Source: Aliidiomarina sanyensis
Lineage (GTDB): Bacteria > Pseudomonadota > Gammaproteobacteria > Enterobacterales > Alteromonadaceae
Direction of reading: 5' to 3'
Length of the DNA: 64,000 nt
NCBI RefSeq assembly: GCF_003987175.1
Contig: NZ_PIPM01000009.1
Span: 1 to 64,000 of the forward strand
Shown: piece after piece, positions 8,332-16,414 of the stretch
Layout of the letters: the number at the start of each line of letters is the position of its first letter
Numbering within the stretch: position 1 is the first letter of the stretch
Notes under the pieces: model-generated
Told to the model about the DNA's origin: nothing
Database searches by the model: none
The model's input: the letters and a program-made list of their open reading frames with translations, nothing else
Translations under genes and position numbers: made by a program

Positions 8332-9558
8332 ATGCAAGAAATATATCTTGGCGTGGGCATGTTCACCATTATTGTAGTAGCTCTGGTTTTGGTGATTATG
8401 TTTGCCAAATCAAAGTTGGTACCTTCTGGTGATGTCCAGATCATCATTAATGATGACGAAGAAAAAACGATTACAACCCAACCGGGTACGAAGCTTCTTA
8501 ATGCGTTAGCAAATGCCGGAATCTTCGTTTCCTCTGCGTGTGGCGGCGGTGGCTCGTGCGGTCAGTGTATCGTTCACGTAAAAGAGGGCGGCGGCGACAT
8601 TCTCCCAACCGAGCGTGATCACATTACACGTGGTGAAGCACGTGACGGTGCCCGTCTGTCATGTCAGGTGAATGTAAAACAGAACATGAAAATTGAGCTC
8701 GAAGAAGAAATCTTCGGGATCAAGAAGTGGGAATGTACGGTTCGTTCGAACGATAACGTTGCGACCTTCATTAAAGAGCTTGTCTTGGAAATTCCAGATG
8801 GCGAATCGGTTCCGTTCCGGGCCGGTGGTTACATCCAGATCGAGGCACCGCCTCACCATGTCAAGTTCAAAGACTTTGAAGTCGAAGACCAATACCGTGG
8901 AGACTGGGAGCGCTTTAAGCTGTTTGATCTGGAGTCAAAAGTCGACGAAGAAGTTATTCGTGCTTACTCTATGGCAAACTACCCTGAAGAGAAAGGCATC
9001 ATCATGTTGAACGTGCGGATTGCAACCCCGCCACCAAATGATATGACCTTACCTCCAGGTAAGATGTCTGCTTATATCTTCAGCCTGAAGAAAGGCGACA
9101 AAGCAACGATCTCAGGCCCATTCGGTGAGTTCTTTGCGAAGGAAACTGAAGCAGAGATGGTCTTTGTTGGTGGTGGAGCAGGCATGGCGCCGATGCGTTC
9201 ACATATCTTTGACCAACTCCGTCGCTTGAACTCGAAACGTAAGATCTCGTTCTGGTACGGTGCGCGTTCTAAACGTGAGATGTTCTATGTTGAAGACTTT
9301 GACATGCTCGCAGACGAGAACGAAAACTTTGAATGGCATGTCGCTCTGTCTGATCCAATGCCTGAGGATAACTGGGAAGGGTACACCGGGTTTATTCATA
9401 ACGTATTGTATGAAAACTACCTAAAAGACCACCCAGCACCAGAAGATTGCGAGTTCTACATGTGTGGTCCACCCGTAATGAATGCGGCGGTCATCAACAT
9501 GCTCAAGGATTTGGGCGTGGAAGATGAGAACATCATGCTGGATGACTTCGGTGGTTAA
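8332..9558 (+). CDS. nqrF: Na+-NQR subunit F (NADH dehydrogenase, 2Fe-2S/FAD)
   Basis: A 408-residue electron-input subunit. It has an N-terminal membrane helix (about 5-26), a plant-type [2Fe-2S] domain with cysteines C70, C76, C79 and C111, a FAD-binding RAYSMANYP motif, and an NADH-binding region with [12 protein letters not shown]. The C-terminal [12 protein letters not shown] is typical of the ferredoxin-reductase fold. It follows nqrE after 42 bp with its own ribosome-binding site (AAAGGAA). Confidence 0.98.
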   Translation: MQEIYLGVGMFTIIVVALVLVIMFAKSKLVPSGDVQIIINDDEEKTITTQPGTKLLNALANAGIFVSSACGGGGSCGQCIVHVKEGGGDILPTERDHITRGEARDGARLSCQVNVKQNMKIELEEEIFGIKKWECTVRSNDNVATFIKELVLEIPDGESVPFRAGGYIQIEAPPHHVKFKDFEVEDQYRGDWERFKLFDLESKVDEEVIRAYSMANYPEEKGIIMLNVRIATPPPNDMTLPPGKMSAYIFSLKKGDKATISGPFGEFFAKETEAEMVFVGGGAGMAPMRSHIFDQLRRLNSKRKISFWYGARSKREMFYVEDFDMLADENENFEWHVALSDPMPEDNWEGYTGFIHNVLYENYLKDHPAPEDCEFYMCGPPVMNAAVINMLKDLGVEDENIMLDDFGG

Positions 9559-9567
9559 GGTTTCCGC

Positions 9568-10422
9568 ATGGTGAATGCATTCGTGCAGAGACATCTAAAA
9601 TGGCTGGCCCCTCTGGGGCTAGCCTTTTTTGTTTCCGCATGCAGTAACTCGGCAGAAATGGAAACTCTCCAAGGCGAAGTGATGGGCTTTGAGTACGAAC
9701 TCATGTATCTGCCTGCTCATCCAAACCACACTGAATCTCGAATTTCTCAGCGGGTTCAGGGAATTATGCAATACGTGGGAATGCAATTTAGTGTAACGCA
9801 CCCACACTCCGAGATTGCTCGATTTAATGAATGGCGTTCAACGGAACCGCTCGTTTTGACACGCGAATTGGAAGGGCTTCTCCGACAGGGTTTGCAACTC
9901 CATGAAGTCAGTAACGGTGAAATTCAGCTGTTCGTATCGGAGCGTGAGGCGGAGACGCCTCGGGTTTATATTCGCAATCACCAGATCGTGAAGTCTGATC
10001 CATCAGTGCAAGTTGATCTCGACGGATTATTACGAGGTCACATGGCAGACCGTATCGCCGATATTTTTGACTTAATGAATATTCAGCAATACTCCGTTCG
10101 TGTTGGACAAGATTACCGAGTGCGCGCGGGGAAGCGCGGAAGGCAGCGCCCGGCACTCACATGGGACGAGGTTCCAGATTTGTCACTGCAAGTCCGAGAA
10201 GGTGCGGTTTCAACTCGAACAACAGAGACCGGCGATTTTGTCATCGTCCTACATGAAAGTGCAGCGATTTCTGAGGCATTGACCCGGTGGTTCGCGGGTG
10301 GCGATTATGAGAGAGCACTGGCAACGACCGAGCAACACGGTATTGCAGCGGCGGTTTTCGTGCGTGAAGATTCGGGTATAACGCGGTATAATAACGCAGC
10401 ATTCAACGCAATTGTTCTATGA
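9568..10422 (+). CDS. apbE: Diverged ApbE-like lipoprotein
   Basis: A 284-residue predicted lipoprotein (signal peptide with lipobox VSAC, C25) in the place where other nqr operons carry apbE, the FAD:protein FMN transferase that flavinylates NqrB and NqrC. It aligns with ApbE only loosely: HSEIARFNEW matches the SEIsrfN motif, and VDLDGLLRGHMADRIADIF stands where ApbE has DLSAIAKGYAVDRVAELL. The block with the aromatic active-site loop (FDVTVGPLVNLWGFG-type), the GGE motif and the SHIIDPRTG-type motif are missing or unrecognisable. At about 50 residues below usual length it may be inactive or specialised. The frame is intact with an ATG 9 bp after nqrF. Family assignment by position and partial motifs; activity doubtful. 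Confidence 0.75.
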   Translation: MVNAFVQRHLKWLAPLGLAFFVSACSNSAEMETLQGEVMGFEYELMYLPAHPNHTESRISQRVQGIMQYVGMQFSVTHPHSEIARFNEWRSTEPLVLTRELEGLLRQGLQLHEVSNGEIQLFVSEREAETPRVYIRNHQIVKSDPSVQVDLDGLLRGHMADRIADIFDLMNIQQYSVRVGQDYRVRAGKRGRQRPALTWDEVPDLSLQVREGAVSTRTTETGDFVIVLHESAAISEALTRWFAGGDYERALATTEQHGIAAAVFVREDSGITRYNNAAFNAIVL

Positions 10423-10432
10423 GGTACCGTTT

Positions 10433-10666
10433 ATGCAAACCTTGATGTTGGCTTTCGTTCTTATGCTGATCGTGATCGCAGGGATGGCCATTGGGTATTT
10501 GGTCCAGCGTAAATCCATCAGTGGAAGCTGCGGCGGCATCGGTGCTTTGGGCATGGACAAAGCGTGTGATTGTGATGATCCATGTGAATCACGTAAAGCG
10601 AAAATGGCAAAAGAATCCGCCAGAAAAGCGAAAGAAGAAGCGTGGCAGGAAAATCGCATTCACTAA
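10433..10666 (+). CDS. nqrM: Na+-NQR maturation protein NqrM
   Basis: A 77-residue protein (DUF539 family) with one N-terminal membrane helix (residues 2-24) and four cysteines, C33, C45, C47 and C51, in the pattern GSCGGIGALGMDKACDCDDPC. NqrM is known to be required for iron delivery to the NqrD/NqrE centre. The tail is rich in Lys, Ala and Glu. The ATG at 10433 is chosen over a TTG seven codons earlier because GAGGT lies 8 bases upstream and the helix begins here. It overlaps nothing and is followed by a terminator, closing the operon. Confidence 0.95.
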   Translation: MQTLMLAFVLMLIVIAGMAIGYLVQRKSISGSCGGIGALGMDKACDCDDPCESRKAKMAKESARKAKEEAWQENRIH

Positions 10667-10696
10667 TTTCTGTGTGGCTGTATGCTGAATTTAGAG

Positions 10697-10726
10697 AAAG
10701 CGCCGACACTGTCTGCGCTTTTTTAA
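10697..10726 (+). terminator. Terminator of the nqr operon
   Basis: AAAGCGC pairs with GCGCTTT across an 11-base inner part (which can form GAC/GTC), followed by six T residues. It lies 30 bp behind nqrM. Confidence 0.85.
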
Positions 10727-10780
10727 TATCTAAATTTCGATATACTATATGGATATAAGATATAACAAAGAGGTATGAGC

Positions 10781-12598
10781 GTGCGCTACATGTATCCTGA
10801 AGGCTTTGAAGTACGAGGGCGTGAAATATTCATGGATGCAAATGCAACGACCCCGGTCCACCCTGAGCTCCGAAACGTCATGGAGCATGTCTATCAATCT
10901 CACTACGGTAATCCGAGCAGTCCTCACTATGCGGGTATTCGTGCGAAACGTATTCTGGCAGAAGCGCGTGCGGAGGGGGCTACACTTCTGTCCTGCGCTC
11001 CGGAATCGCTCGTTTTCATGAGCGGTGCTACGGAGGGAATTAATACTGCCATTCTCTCCGTGTTAAGTCAGTACACCGCAGGGAAGGGAAAAGGAAAAAC
11101 GTTGTTATATGGTGCGACCGAACATAAAGCGGTTCCTGAAGCTTTAAAACACTGGAATGAGGTGCTTGCTGTGGGCGCTCGAGTTGAGCCGGTTGCGGTT
11201 GATGAGCTCGGATTGATTCATCTCGATGATTTGGCAAGAAAACTGCCTGATGCCCTTATGATCTGTACGATGGGTGCAAACAATGAAACAGGCGTGTTCC
11301 AAGATATGGGAGCGCTCGAGGAGAAAATTCGTGGGCTTCGACCGGATATTCCGTGGATGGTCGACTGTGTCCAGATGCTCGGGAAACGTCCTGTGGCACT
11401 TGGGCGAACAACCATAGATTATGCGCCTTTTAGTGCCCATAAGCTTTATGGTCCTAAGGGAGTCGGAGCGCTTTATGTTCGTCCAGGCGCACGTTATGTG
11501 CCCCTGCAAATTGGGGGTGGACAGGAAGCAGGAGCCCGAGGCGGAACGGAGAATGTGGCGGGAATTGCGGCGTTAGGTCGAATTTTTCACTGGTTGAATC
11601 ACCCAGAATTAGGTCCCTTTCATTCACCGAATACCTTATATGAAATGCGCAATGCCTTGCTGACGAGCTTACAGCAAGCATTTCCAAAGCTCGTATTAAA
11701 CCAACCACTTGAAGTTTCCCTGCCGACAACGCTCAATTTTTCAGTGGCTGGATATAGCTCAGCGGAGTTGATCGCTATCTTTGATGCAGCAGGTATTCGA
11801 GTCAGCGCTGGCTCTGCATGCAGTACGGGCAAATCTCGTAGTTTCGTCCTTGATGCCATGAACCTGCCGACATGGCAATCCGAGGGGGCGATTCGTATGT
11901 CCTTTGGTCCTACTTTCACGCAGGAAGAGCTGTTGGAGGTTTGTGAGCGCTTGCGGTTCATCGGTGAGCAATTATCGCACGCACCCCTTCACAGGGATTG
12001 TGCGTTTTACCTACCGGACCCGTTCACATCAAACAGTGCTTGGATTGCTTGTCCCGAATCCGCACTTGTATTGATTCTTGAGCTGCAGCAAAAGCATGAA
12101 GAACAGCTGAAAAGGGAGTTTCCCGTGACCCAATGGACGCATCGTACGTGGGGTGGAAGTGAAGAGGATTTTGCAGGTTTTCGCATTACACCAACTGCAG
12201 AGGGCTTTGTGCTCCGCTATCTGAAAACCAACCGCGAGCTTCATGTTCATGCCGATGGAATTCATCAACCGGCAAACACAGCACCTGTGCGAGCACTGAC
12301 ATCGCTCGAGGAGGGGGACTATCAGTTTGTCGATGTCCGCGAGGACGTTGAGCGCGCAATGGAGCCTCCGCGAGTCGCTCAGGACAAAACCCTCTCTATT
12401 GTCCGAAGTGGATGGGCCGACTTTCTATTAACCCGCTCACAGGATGAGGTAAAAACACCGGTATTCTTTTGTCGTTCGGGGCGTCGGGCACGCGATGTGG
12501 CAACTTGGGCGCGTGTTCTTGGCTGGCACAATGCGGTTGCATGTGACGCGAGCGCCAGTGAAGTTAATCACTGGCTTGCACGGAAAGCAAAAGTGTAG
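10781..12598 (+). CDS. Cysteine desulfurase-rhodanese fusion protein
   Basis: About 605 residues. Residues 1-400 form a NifS/IscS-type, PLP-dependent cysteine desulfurase: MDANATTPVHP, cofactor Lys in SAHKLYGPKG (about K221), and the persulfide Cys in SAGSACSTG (about C347). Residues 400-505 are an unassigned linker domain. From about 510 to the end is a rhodanese-like domain starting QFVDVRED, with catalytic-loop Cys in FFCRSGRRA (about C564). Sulfur freed from cysteine could therefore be passed within one chain. Start: AAGAGG at 10768-10773 is 7 bases before GTG 10781 but only 1 base before ATG 10775, so the GTG is preferred; ATG 10790 is a third option. It is preceded by an AT-rich promoter region with three GATATA copies. 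The acceptor of the sulfur is unknown. Confidence 0.88.
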   Translation: MRYMYPEGFEVRGREIFMDANATTPVHPELRNVMEHVYQSHYGNPSSPHYAGIRAKRILAEARAEGATLLSCAPESLVFMSGATEGINTAILSVLSQYTAGKGKGKTLLYGATEHKAVPEALKHWNEVLAVGARVEPVAVDELGLIHLDDLARKLPDALMICTMGANNETGVFQDMGALEEKIRGLRPDIPWMVDCVQMLGKRPVALGRTTIDYAPFSAHKLYGPKGVGALYVRPGARYVPLQIGGGQEAGARGGTENVAGIAALGRIFHWLNHPELGPFHSPNTLYEMRNALLTSLQQAFPKLVLNQPLEVSLPTTLNFSVAGYSSAELIAIFDAAGIRVSAGSACSTGKSRSFVLDAMNLPTWQSEGAIRMSFGPTFTQEELLEVCERLRFIGEQLSHAPLHRDCAFYLPDPFTSNSAWIACPESALVLILELQQKHEEQLKREFPVTQWTHRTWGGSEEDFAGFRITPTAEGFVLRYLKTNRELHVHADGIHQPANTAPVRALTSLEEGDYQFVDVREDVERAMEPPRVAQDKTLSIVRSGWADFLLTRSQDEVKTPVFFCRSGRRARDVATWARVLGWHNAVACDASASEVNHWLARKAKV

Positions 12599-12616
12599 TG
12601 CCGATCCGTTGGAATA

Positions 12617-13618
12617 CTAGTCGTGGAGGCGAGCGTGTTGCAGCTCATGATCCGCGTCAATAAACCAACATGCGCCATCGTTCAGACACGACAGAGAAAT
12701 TGCGCCCGAACCGGAAACTTGAGACCAAGAATCACCAAAGTCGCGTGAAAAATAGAGCCCTTGAGGATTCCCCGCGACGATCGCATCGCCAGATACGGTC
12801 ATTTGGGTTAGCGCGCCTGAAATGGGCGGGCTCGTAAGCTGGGTAAACGACCCGCTTTGATATCGAAACAACTCAGGTGCTGCTTCGTCATCATTTCCAC
12901 CGCCTGCTATTAGGAAGTCCCGATTTGCCAGCGGAAACACCGAATGAATACCGCTATTTAAACCGCCAGTGAGGGGCGTGTCCACCACACTGAAGCGCAG
13001 TGCAGTTCGACCCTTGTACATGATGCGTGGGGTAGACGCGTTCAATGTACCCATCACCCAGTTGTTATTCGCAAATACTGTGCAGTTGCCTGTGTTCGAT
13101 GCAGCCTCACCGGTTAGCGGCCGTTCCGCAAAACCACTGCGTGATGCGAGCCAGTGGTTTCCATTACTGCTGCGCACCACATGCCAATTGTCATTTAGTG
13201 TGTCGCCGAGCACCCAAGCTTCCCCATCGGGGATTAAGCCAAAGCAGCGCAGTTCTTCATCACCATTGCCACGATACATTTGTCGCCAAGAAAAGCCCCC
13301 ATTGCGTGTCATCAAAAGACGACTACGTTCCCCACGTCCGGTCGAGAGTGCATATGCGTGCCGGTCATCGAACGCTTTCAATTGGCGAATTTCCAGGTTT
13401 GCTGTGCGGCCACCTGGGGTTGTAACATTCCATGTCGCGCCACCATCGCTTGTGACGGCGACATACCCGTCGCGATTACCTAGCCAAACGATGTCTTGGT
13501 TGACCGCGTAGACTGTCGACCAATCTCCATCGGGGAGACCATCGTTTTCAGCGGCGATAATAGGGCTTGCCATGAGGCAGCCGAAGATAGTCAGAGAACT
13601 CAATAAGCGCGCTTTCAT
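12617..13618 (-). CDS. Ycf48/HCF136-like BNR-repeat periplasmic protein
   Basis: A 333-residue exported protein (signal peptide MKARLLSSLTIFGCLMAS..AA, cleaved about residue 23). BNR/sialidase-type blades are visible: VTSDGGATWNV, MTRNGGFSWRQ, RSSNGNHWLA and FSRDFGDSWSQ, the pattern of a seven-bladed propeller of the Ycf48 type. In cyanobacteria this fold helps assemble photosystem II. Here nothing else photosynthetic is seen, so the role is unknown; it may be an envelope assembly factor. Start at 13618 gives a clean signal peptide; the open frame extends 24 codons upstream without support. It is divergent from the CpcT/CpeT-like gene. Confidence 0.82.
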   Translation of the reverse strand: MKARLLSSLTIFGCLMASPIIAAENDGLPDGDWSTVYAVNQDIVWLGNRDGYVAVTSDGGATWNVTTPGGRTANLEIRQLKAFDDRHAYALSTGRGERSRLLMTRNGGFSWRQMYRGNGDEELRCFGLIPDGEAWVLGDTLNDNWHVVRSSNGNHWLASRSGFAERPLTGEAASNTGNCTVFANNNWVMGTLNASTPRIMYKGRTALRFSVVDTPLTGGLNSGIHSVFPLANRDFLIAGGGNDDEAAPELFRYQSGSFTQLTSPPISGALTQMTVSGDAIVAGNPQGLYFSRDFGDSWSQVSGSGAISLSCLNDGACWFIDADHELQHARLHD

Positions 13619-13742
13619 AACGATTACACAATCCTTTCTCTGTGAAAAAACAACATGTGATATATTGCCAACAAATGTAAACGGACACAAACCAAGCTTG
13701 GATTCCTTTTGTGTCCGAAACCGAAAGAGAACCTTATCTACT

Positions 13743-14702
13743 ATGACATCTGTTTTTCAAAAAGTACTCGGCGCCTTCGCTCTTATTACCTTTCTTGTTG
13801 CGTTTCCGGCGGTCGGCCAGGCCGAGGAACGCGAGTCGCAACGAAGTCTGTTGTTGCAATATCTGGTGGGTGAGTTCTCGAATCTGCGCACGATTTTAGA
13901 GACAGGGCGAGGCGCAGGTCATGCGCCTATATTTGTGCGCAATCATCGTCTGGCTTGGGACGATGAGGATGTGATTTGGTCGCGCCAATCATTGCTTAAC
14001 ACACCGAACGCAACGTACCGCCAGCAGGTATATCGGTTTGTCTTGCCGCGCCGAAACACCGGGATTGTTCAGCAAATCTACCTTGCCCCCGCTTCGTGGG
14101 AGCCCCAATCTGATGATTGGAGCGCTCTAGAACGTCTCCAAGGCTGTGATATCGTTTGGCGTTATACGGGGGATGGCTTTGTGGGAAGTCGAGAAGGGAG
14201 CCAATGTGGATTTGTTGATGAACAGGGGCGTGCTATTTTCTTAGCGACACACCTGCAGGCGAATTCTGTGCGATTCACGGTCGAAGATGCTGCGCTATCT
14301 CGCGGAGGCGAATTAATTCTCGGTGACCTGAACGGCGAACCCGTTGTCCATGAACGAATTCGATTCTTTGATGTGAATATCGAGTTTTTACCTGCGGGAG
14401 CAAGTTCAGAGAATGATTCAGCGTGGATTGTGGCTGAACCTTTTCGAGACCTACATGATCATGATATTCGCGTCCCGCTCGTATCTTCCGATGAGAGAAT
14501 GTTTCTTGGTCATGATATTCAAGTCCTTGGAAATTCTGAGGAGCCAACAGGGCTGACTATTCGGGTGTATCGACAAGCAGAAGAGCAGCCGGTTCTCTCG
14601 TTGAAAGTAGAAGGGGAGGATGGACGGTGGAGTGCGGAAGCTGAGCGCTTCCGCATTCAATTACGTGCGCAGGAGCGATTTAGCGACTCGCCGCATCATT
14701 AA
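13743..14702 (+). CDS. CpcT/CpeT-like exported protein
   Basis: A 319-residue protein with a signal peptide (to about VGQA, residue 26). Residues 30-190 resemble the CpcT/CpeT family: QYLVGEFSNL, TYRQQVYRFV, RLQGCDIVWRYTGDGFVGSREGSQCGF and ATHLQANSVRFTVEDAAL. Family members in cyanobacteria attach bilins to phycobiliproteins; many proteobacterial relatives are known only by sequence. The C-terminal 130 residues are a less conserved beta-rich part. ATG 13743 is chosen since it starts the signal peptide. Its 3' end overlaps the convergent nuclease gene by 23 bp. Function unknown here. Confidence 0.8.
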   Translation: MTSVFQKVLGAFALITFLVAFPAVGQAEERESQRSLLLQYLVGEFSNLRTILETGRGAGHAPIFVRNHRLAWDDEDVIWSRQSLLNTPNATYRQQVYRFVLPRRNTGIVQQIYLAPASWEPQSDDWSALERLQGCDIVWRYTGDGFVGSREGSQCGFVDEQGRAIFLATHLQANSVRFTVEDAALSRGGELILGDLNGEPVVHERIRFFDVNIEFLPAGASSENDSAWIVAEPFRDLHDHDIRVPLVSSDERMFLGHDIQVLGNSEEPTGLTIRVYRQAEEQPVLSLKVEGEDGRWSAEAERFRIQLRAQERFSDSPHH

Positions 14703-15474
14703 TGATCAGTGCCATGCGTTGTGCTGCATGAATAAGCTGTGACTCAACAATAGGGCGTGCTTGGCGAAAATAACGCTCACCAAGTTGCGCACCGTCTTCT
14801 GCCTGAGGGTATGCGTTGCCCCGTGCGAGGTGATACGAGTCATTAGCCCAATCGACAATGGCAAGCGACCAGTCATCCTCTTTTTCTGGGAGTGGATTTA
14901 GCTCAGCTTGCATCGCAGGCCCAGGCATTTCATCCATGCCACGGATAAGGACAGTGTCCCACAGCCGGTGCAAATTTGTTTCGCTGCCGAAGAATGTCAC
15001 GCGAATATCATTTCCGCCTCGATCGCGCTGAAAGCCCATATGCAAAGGTTGATGCATATCGGTTATCCAATGAGTAAAGGTGCGAAGTGCTTTCGCTTGT
15101 TCCTCAAGTGAACGCTCCGGATCCATCATGATTTTCACATCATCGATCGCCGCAGCGACGACACAGCGGCGATTCGGGCAATCACGCTCCATGTCGAAAT
15201 AATCTTCTTCCGGAGGAACGTTGGCAAAATGTAATGGGCCTAACCAACGACCTTCCTCAGTTCCGCGCACGCGATCGGCCCACGTGGTCATCGTTGCGAG
15301 TGAATCCTCACCAACGTAATCCATCCGCTCCTGAACCCACTGTCGTGCCTCTGGCGTGAGATAGTTCCAGGTCATTTCACCGATATATTCATGACCTTGA
15401 AACCCCCAAGTAAATGCTTTGGTGGGGGTTAGTAGAAAAATTGTGATGATCAGTGTACTAACGAGTCTGCGCAT
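14680..15474 (-). CDS. S1/P1-type zinc nuclease, secreted
   Basis: A 264-residue enzyme expected to cut single-stranded DNA and RNA and to remove 3'-phosphates. A signal peptide (about residues 1-20) precedes W23, the equivalent of the N-terminal tryptophan zinc ligand of mature P1 nuclease. The remaining zinc ligands can all be located: H28, D67, H82, H135, D139, H145, H169 and D173, within HWITDMHQPLHMG and LHRLWD. The site is thus complete and the enzyme probably active, in the periplasm or outside. Its start overlaps the end of the upstream SDR gene by 17 bp, indicating an operon with it. Confidence 0.93.
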   Translation of the reverse strand: MRRLVSTLIITIFLLTPTKAFTWGFQGHEYIGEMTWNYLTPEARQWVQERMDYVGEDSLATMTTWADRVRGTEEGRWLGPLHFANVPPEEDYFDMERDCPNRRCVVAAAIDDVKIMMDPERSLEEQAKALRTFTHWITDMHQPLHMGFQRDRGGNDIRVTFFGSETNLHRLWDTVLIRGMDEMPGPAMQAELNPLPEKEDDWSLAIVDWANDSYHLARGNAYPQAEDGAQLGERYFRQARPIVESQLIHAAQRMALIINDAASR

Positions 15475-16246
15475 CGAGCGATTCTCCTGTGATTCCAGCT
15501 GCCGCGTCCGACATTAAAAAGATATACACGGGCATGATTTCTGCTGCGGTCTTCAGTTTTCCTGAGTCTTCCGCAGGATAGGCCCGGGCACGCATTGCAG
15601 TGCGCGTGGCGCCGGGATTGATCACGTTGACGCGTAATGACGTATTTTCATATTCATCCGCGATGATCTGTGCCATCCCTTCGGTTGCGAATTTCGAGAC
15701 TGCGTAAGGCCCCCAATGAGCACGCCCCGTGCGCCCGACACCCGATGAAGTAAAGATGATCCGTGGAGAAGGGGCCTTGAGCATTACGGGAATAAGTGCC
15801 TTGGTCATCATAAACTGGGCTGTCACATTGACATGGAGGACATCGTTCCAGGTTGGTAAATCGATGTGCGTAAATGGTGAGAGGACGCCCAAGATACTCG
15901 CATTGTGGAGCAATCCATCAAGTTTTCCGAACTGGTCCTCAATGGTTGCCGCCATATCGCGATAATGACTTTCTGTCGCGCCTTTCATGTCAAGCGGGAT
16001 AATAGCAGGCTCAGGGTATCCAGCCTCAATGATTTCGTCGTAGACAGCTTCGAGTTTCTTGGTTGTGCGGCCCAGCAAAATCACCGTAGCGCCAAGTCGA
16101 GCATAGGTTAACGCGGCCTCGCGACCAATTCCGTCGCCAGCCCCAGTCACAAGGATAACTTTTCCTTGCAGCGCCCCCTCAGGGGCTTGATAATTTTGGT
16201 AATCCTGCATAACTTTGAGTGAGGTTAAATGAAGTTTAGCGTCCAT
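15458..16246 (-). CDS. yciK: YciK-type short-chain dehydrogenase/reductase
   Basis: A 262-residue oxidoreductase of the SDR family. It has the cofactor motif VTGAGDGIGREAA, the NNAG-equivalent LHNASILG, the catalytic Ser in FTSSGVGR and the Tyr-Lys pair YAVSK. The segment DYQNYQAPEGALQGKVILVTG and VILLGRTTKKLEAVYDEI resemble E. coli YciK and its Pseudomonas homologues; the substrate is unknown. The ATG at 16246 has GAGG 4 bases upstream; an internal ATG at 16210 fits the homologous N terminus better but lacks a ribosome-binding site. It is translationally coupled to the S1/P1 nuclease. Confidence 0.88.
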   Translation of the reverse strand: MDAKLHLTSLKVMQDYQNYQAPEGALQGKVILVTGAGDGIGREAALTYARLGATVILLGRTTKKLEAVYDEIIEAGYPEPAIIPLDMKGATESHYRDMAATIEDQFGKLDGLLHNASILGVLSPFTHIDLPTWNDVLHVNVTAQFMMTKALIPVMLKAPSPRIIFTSSGVGRTGRAHWGPYAVSKFATEGMAQIIADEYENTSLRVNVINPGATRTAMRARAYPAEDSGKLKTAAEIMPVYIFLMSDAAAGITGESLDAQTR

Positions 16247-16337
16247 TGTACCTCGGAACGCAACAGAACTCAGTAAAGTGATCCGACACTCAACGATTTT
16301 TCTTTAATAATCATCGACAGACGTGTATAACTTTCTG

Positions 16338-16367
16338 TTAACGATTCTCGAACAGCTGTTTTATACT
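16338..16367 (+). promoter_or_regulatory. Probable sigma-70 promoter of the lipase gene
   Basis: TTAACG (16338-16343) and TATACT (16362-16367) are separated by 18 bp, 47 bp ahead of the lipase start codon. A palindrome AACAGCTGTT (16351-16360) lies in the spacer and could be an operator; nothing more supports that. Confidence 0.55.
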
Positions 16368-16414
16368 GCTGCTCGAAAAATGAGAATTAGAACAACAAGG
16401 ATTGGGGATACCTC

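Noticed and set aside
12969..13511. 180-codon plus-strand frame opposite the Ycf48-like gene
   Set aside because: It is antisense to a gene with a clear signal peptide and BNR motifs, and its own product is Arg/Ser/Pro-rich without domain features.
16349..16362. CGAAC-AGCT-GTT motif resembling a Gram-positive LexA box at the lipase promoter
   Set aside because: Gammaproteobacterial LexA uses CTGT-N8-ACAG, which is not present; the match is a short palindrome that occurs by chance.
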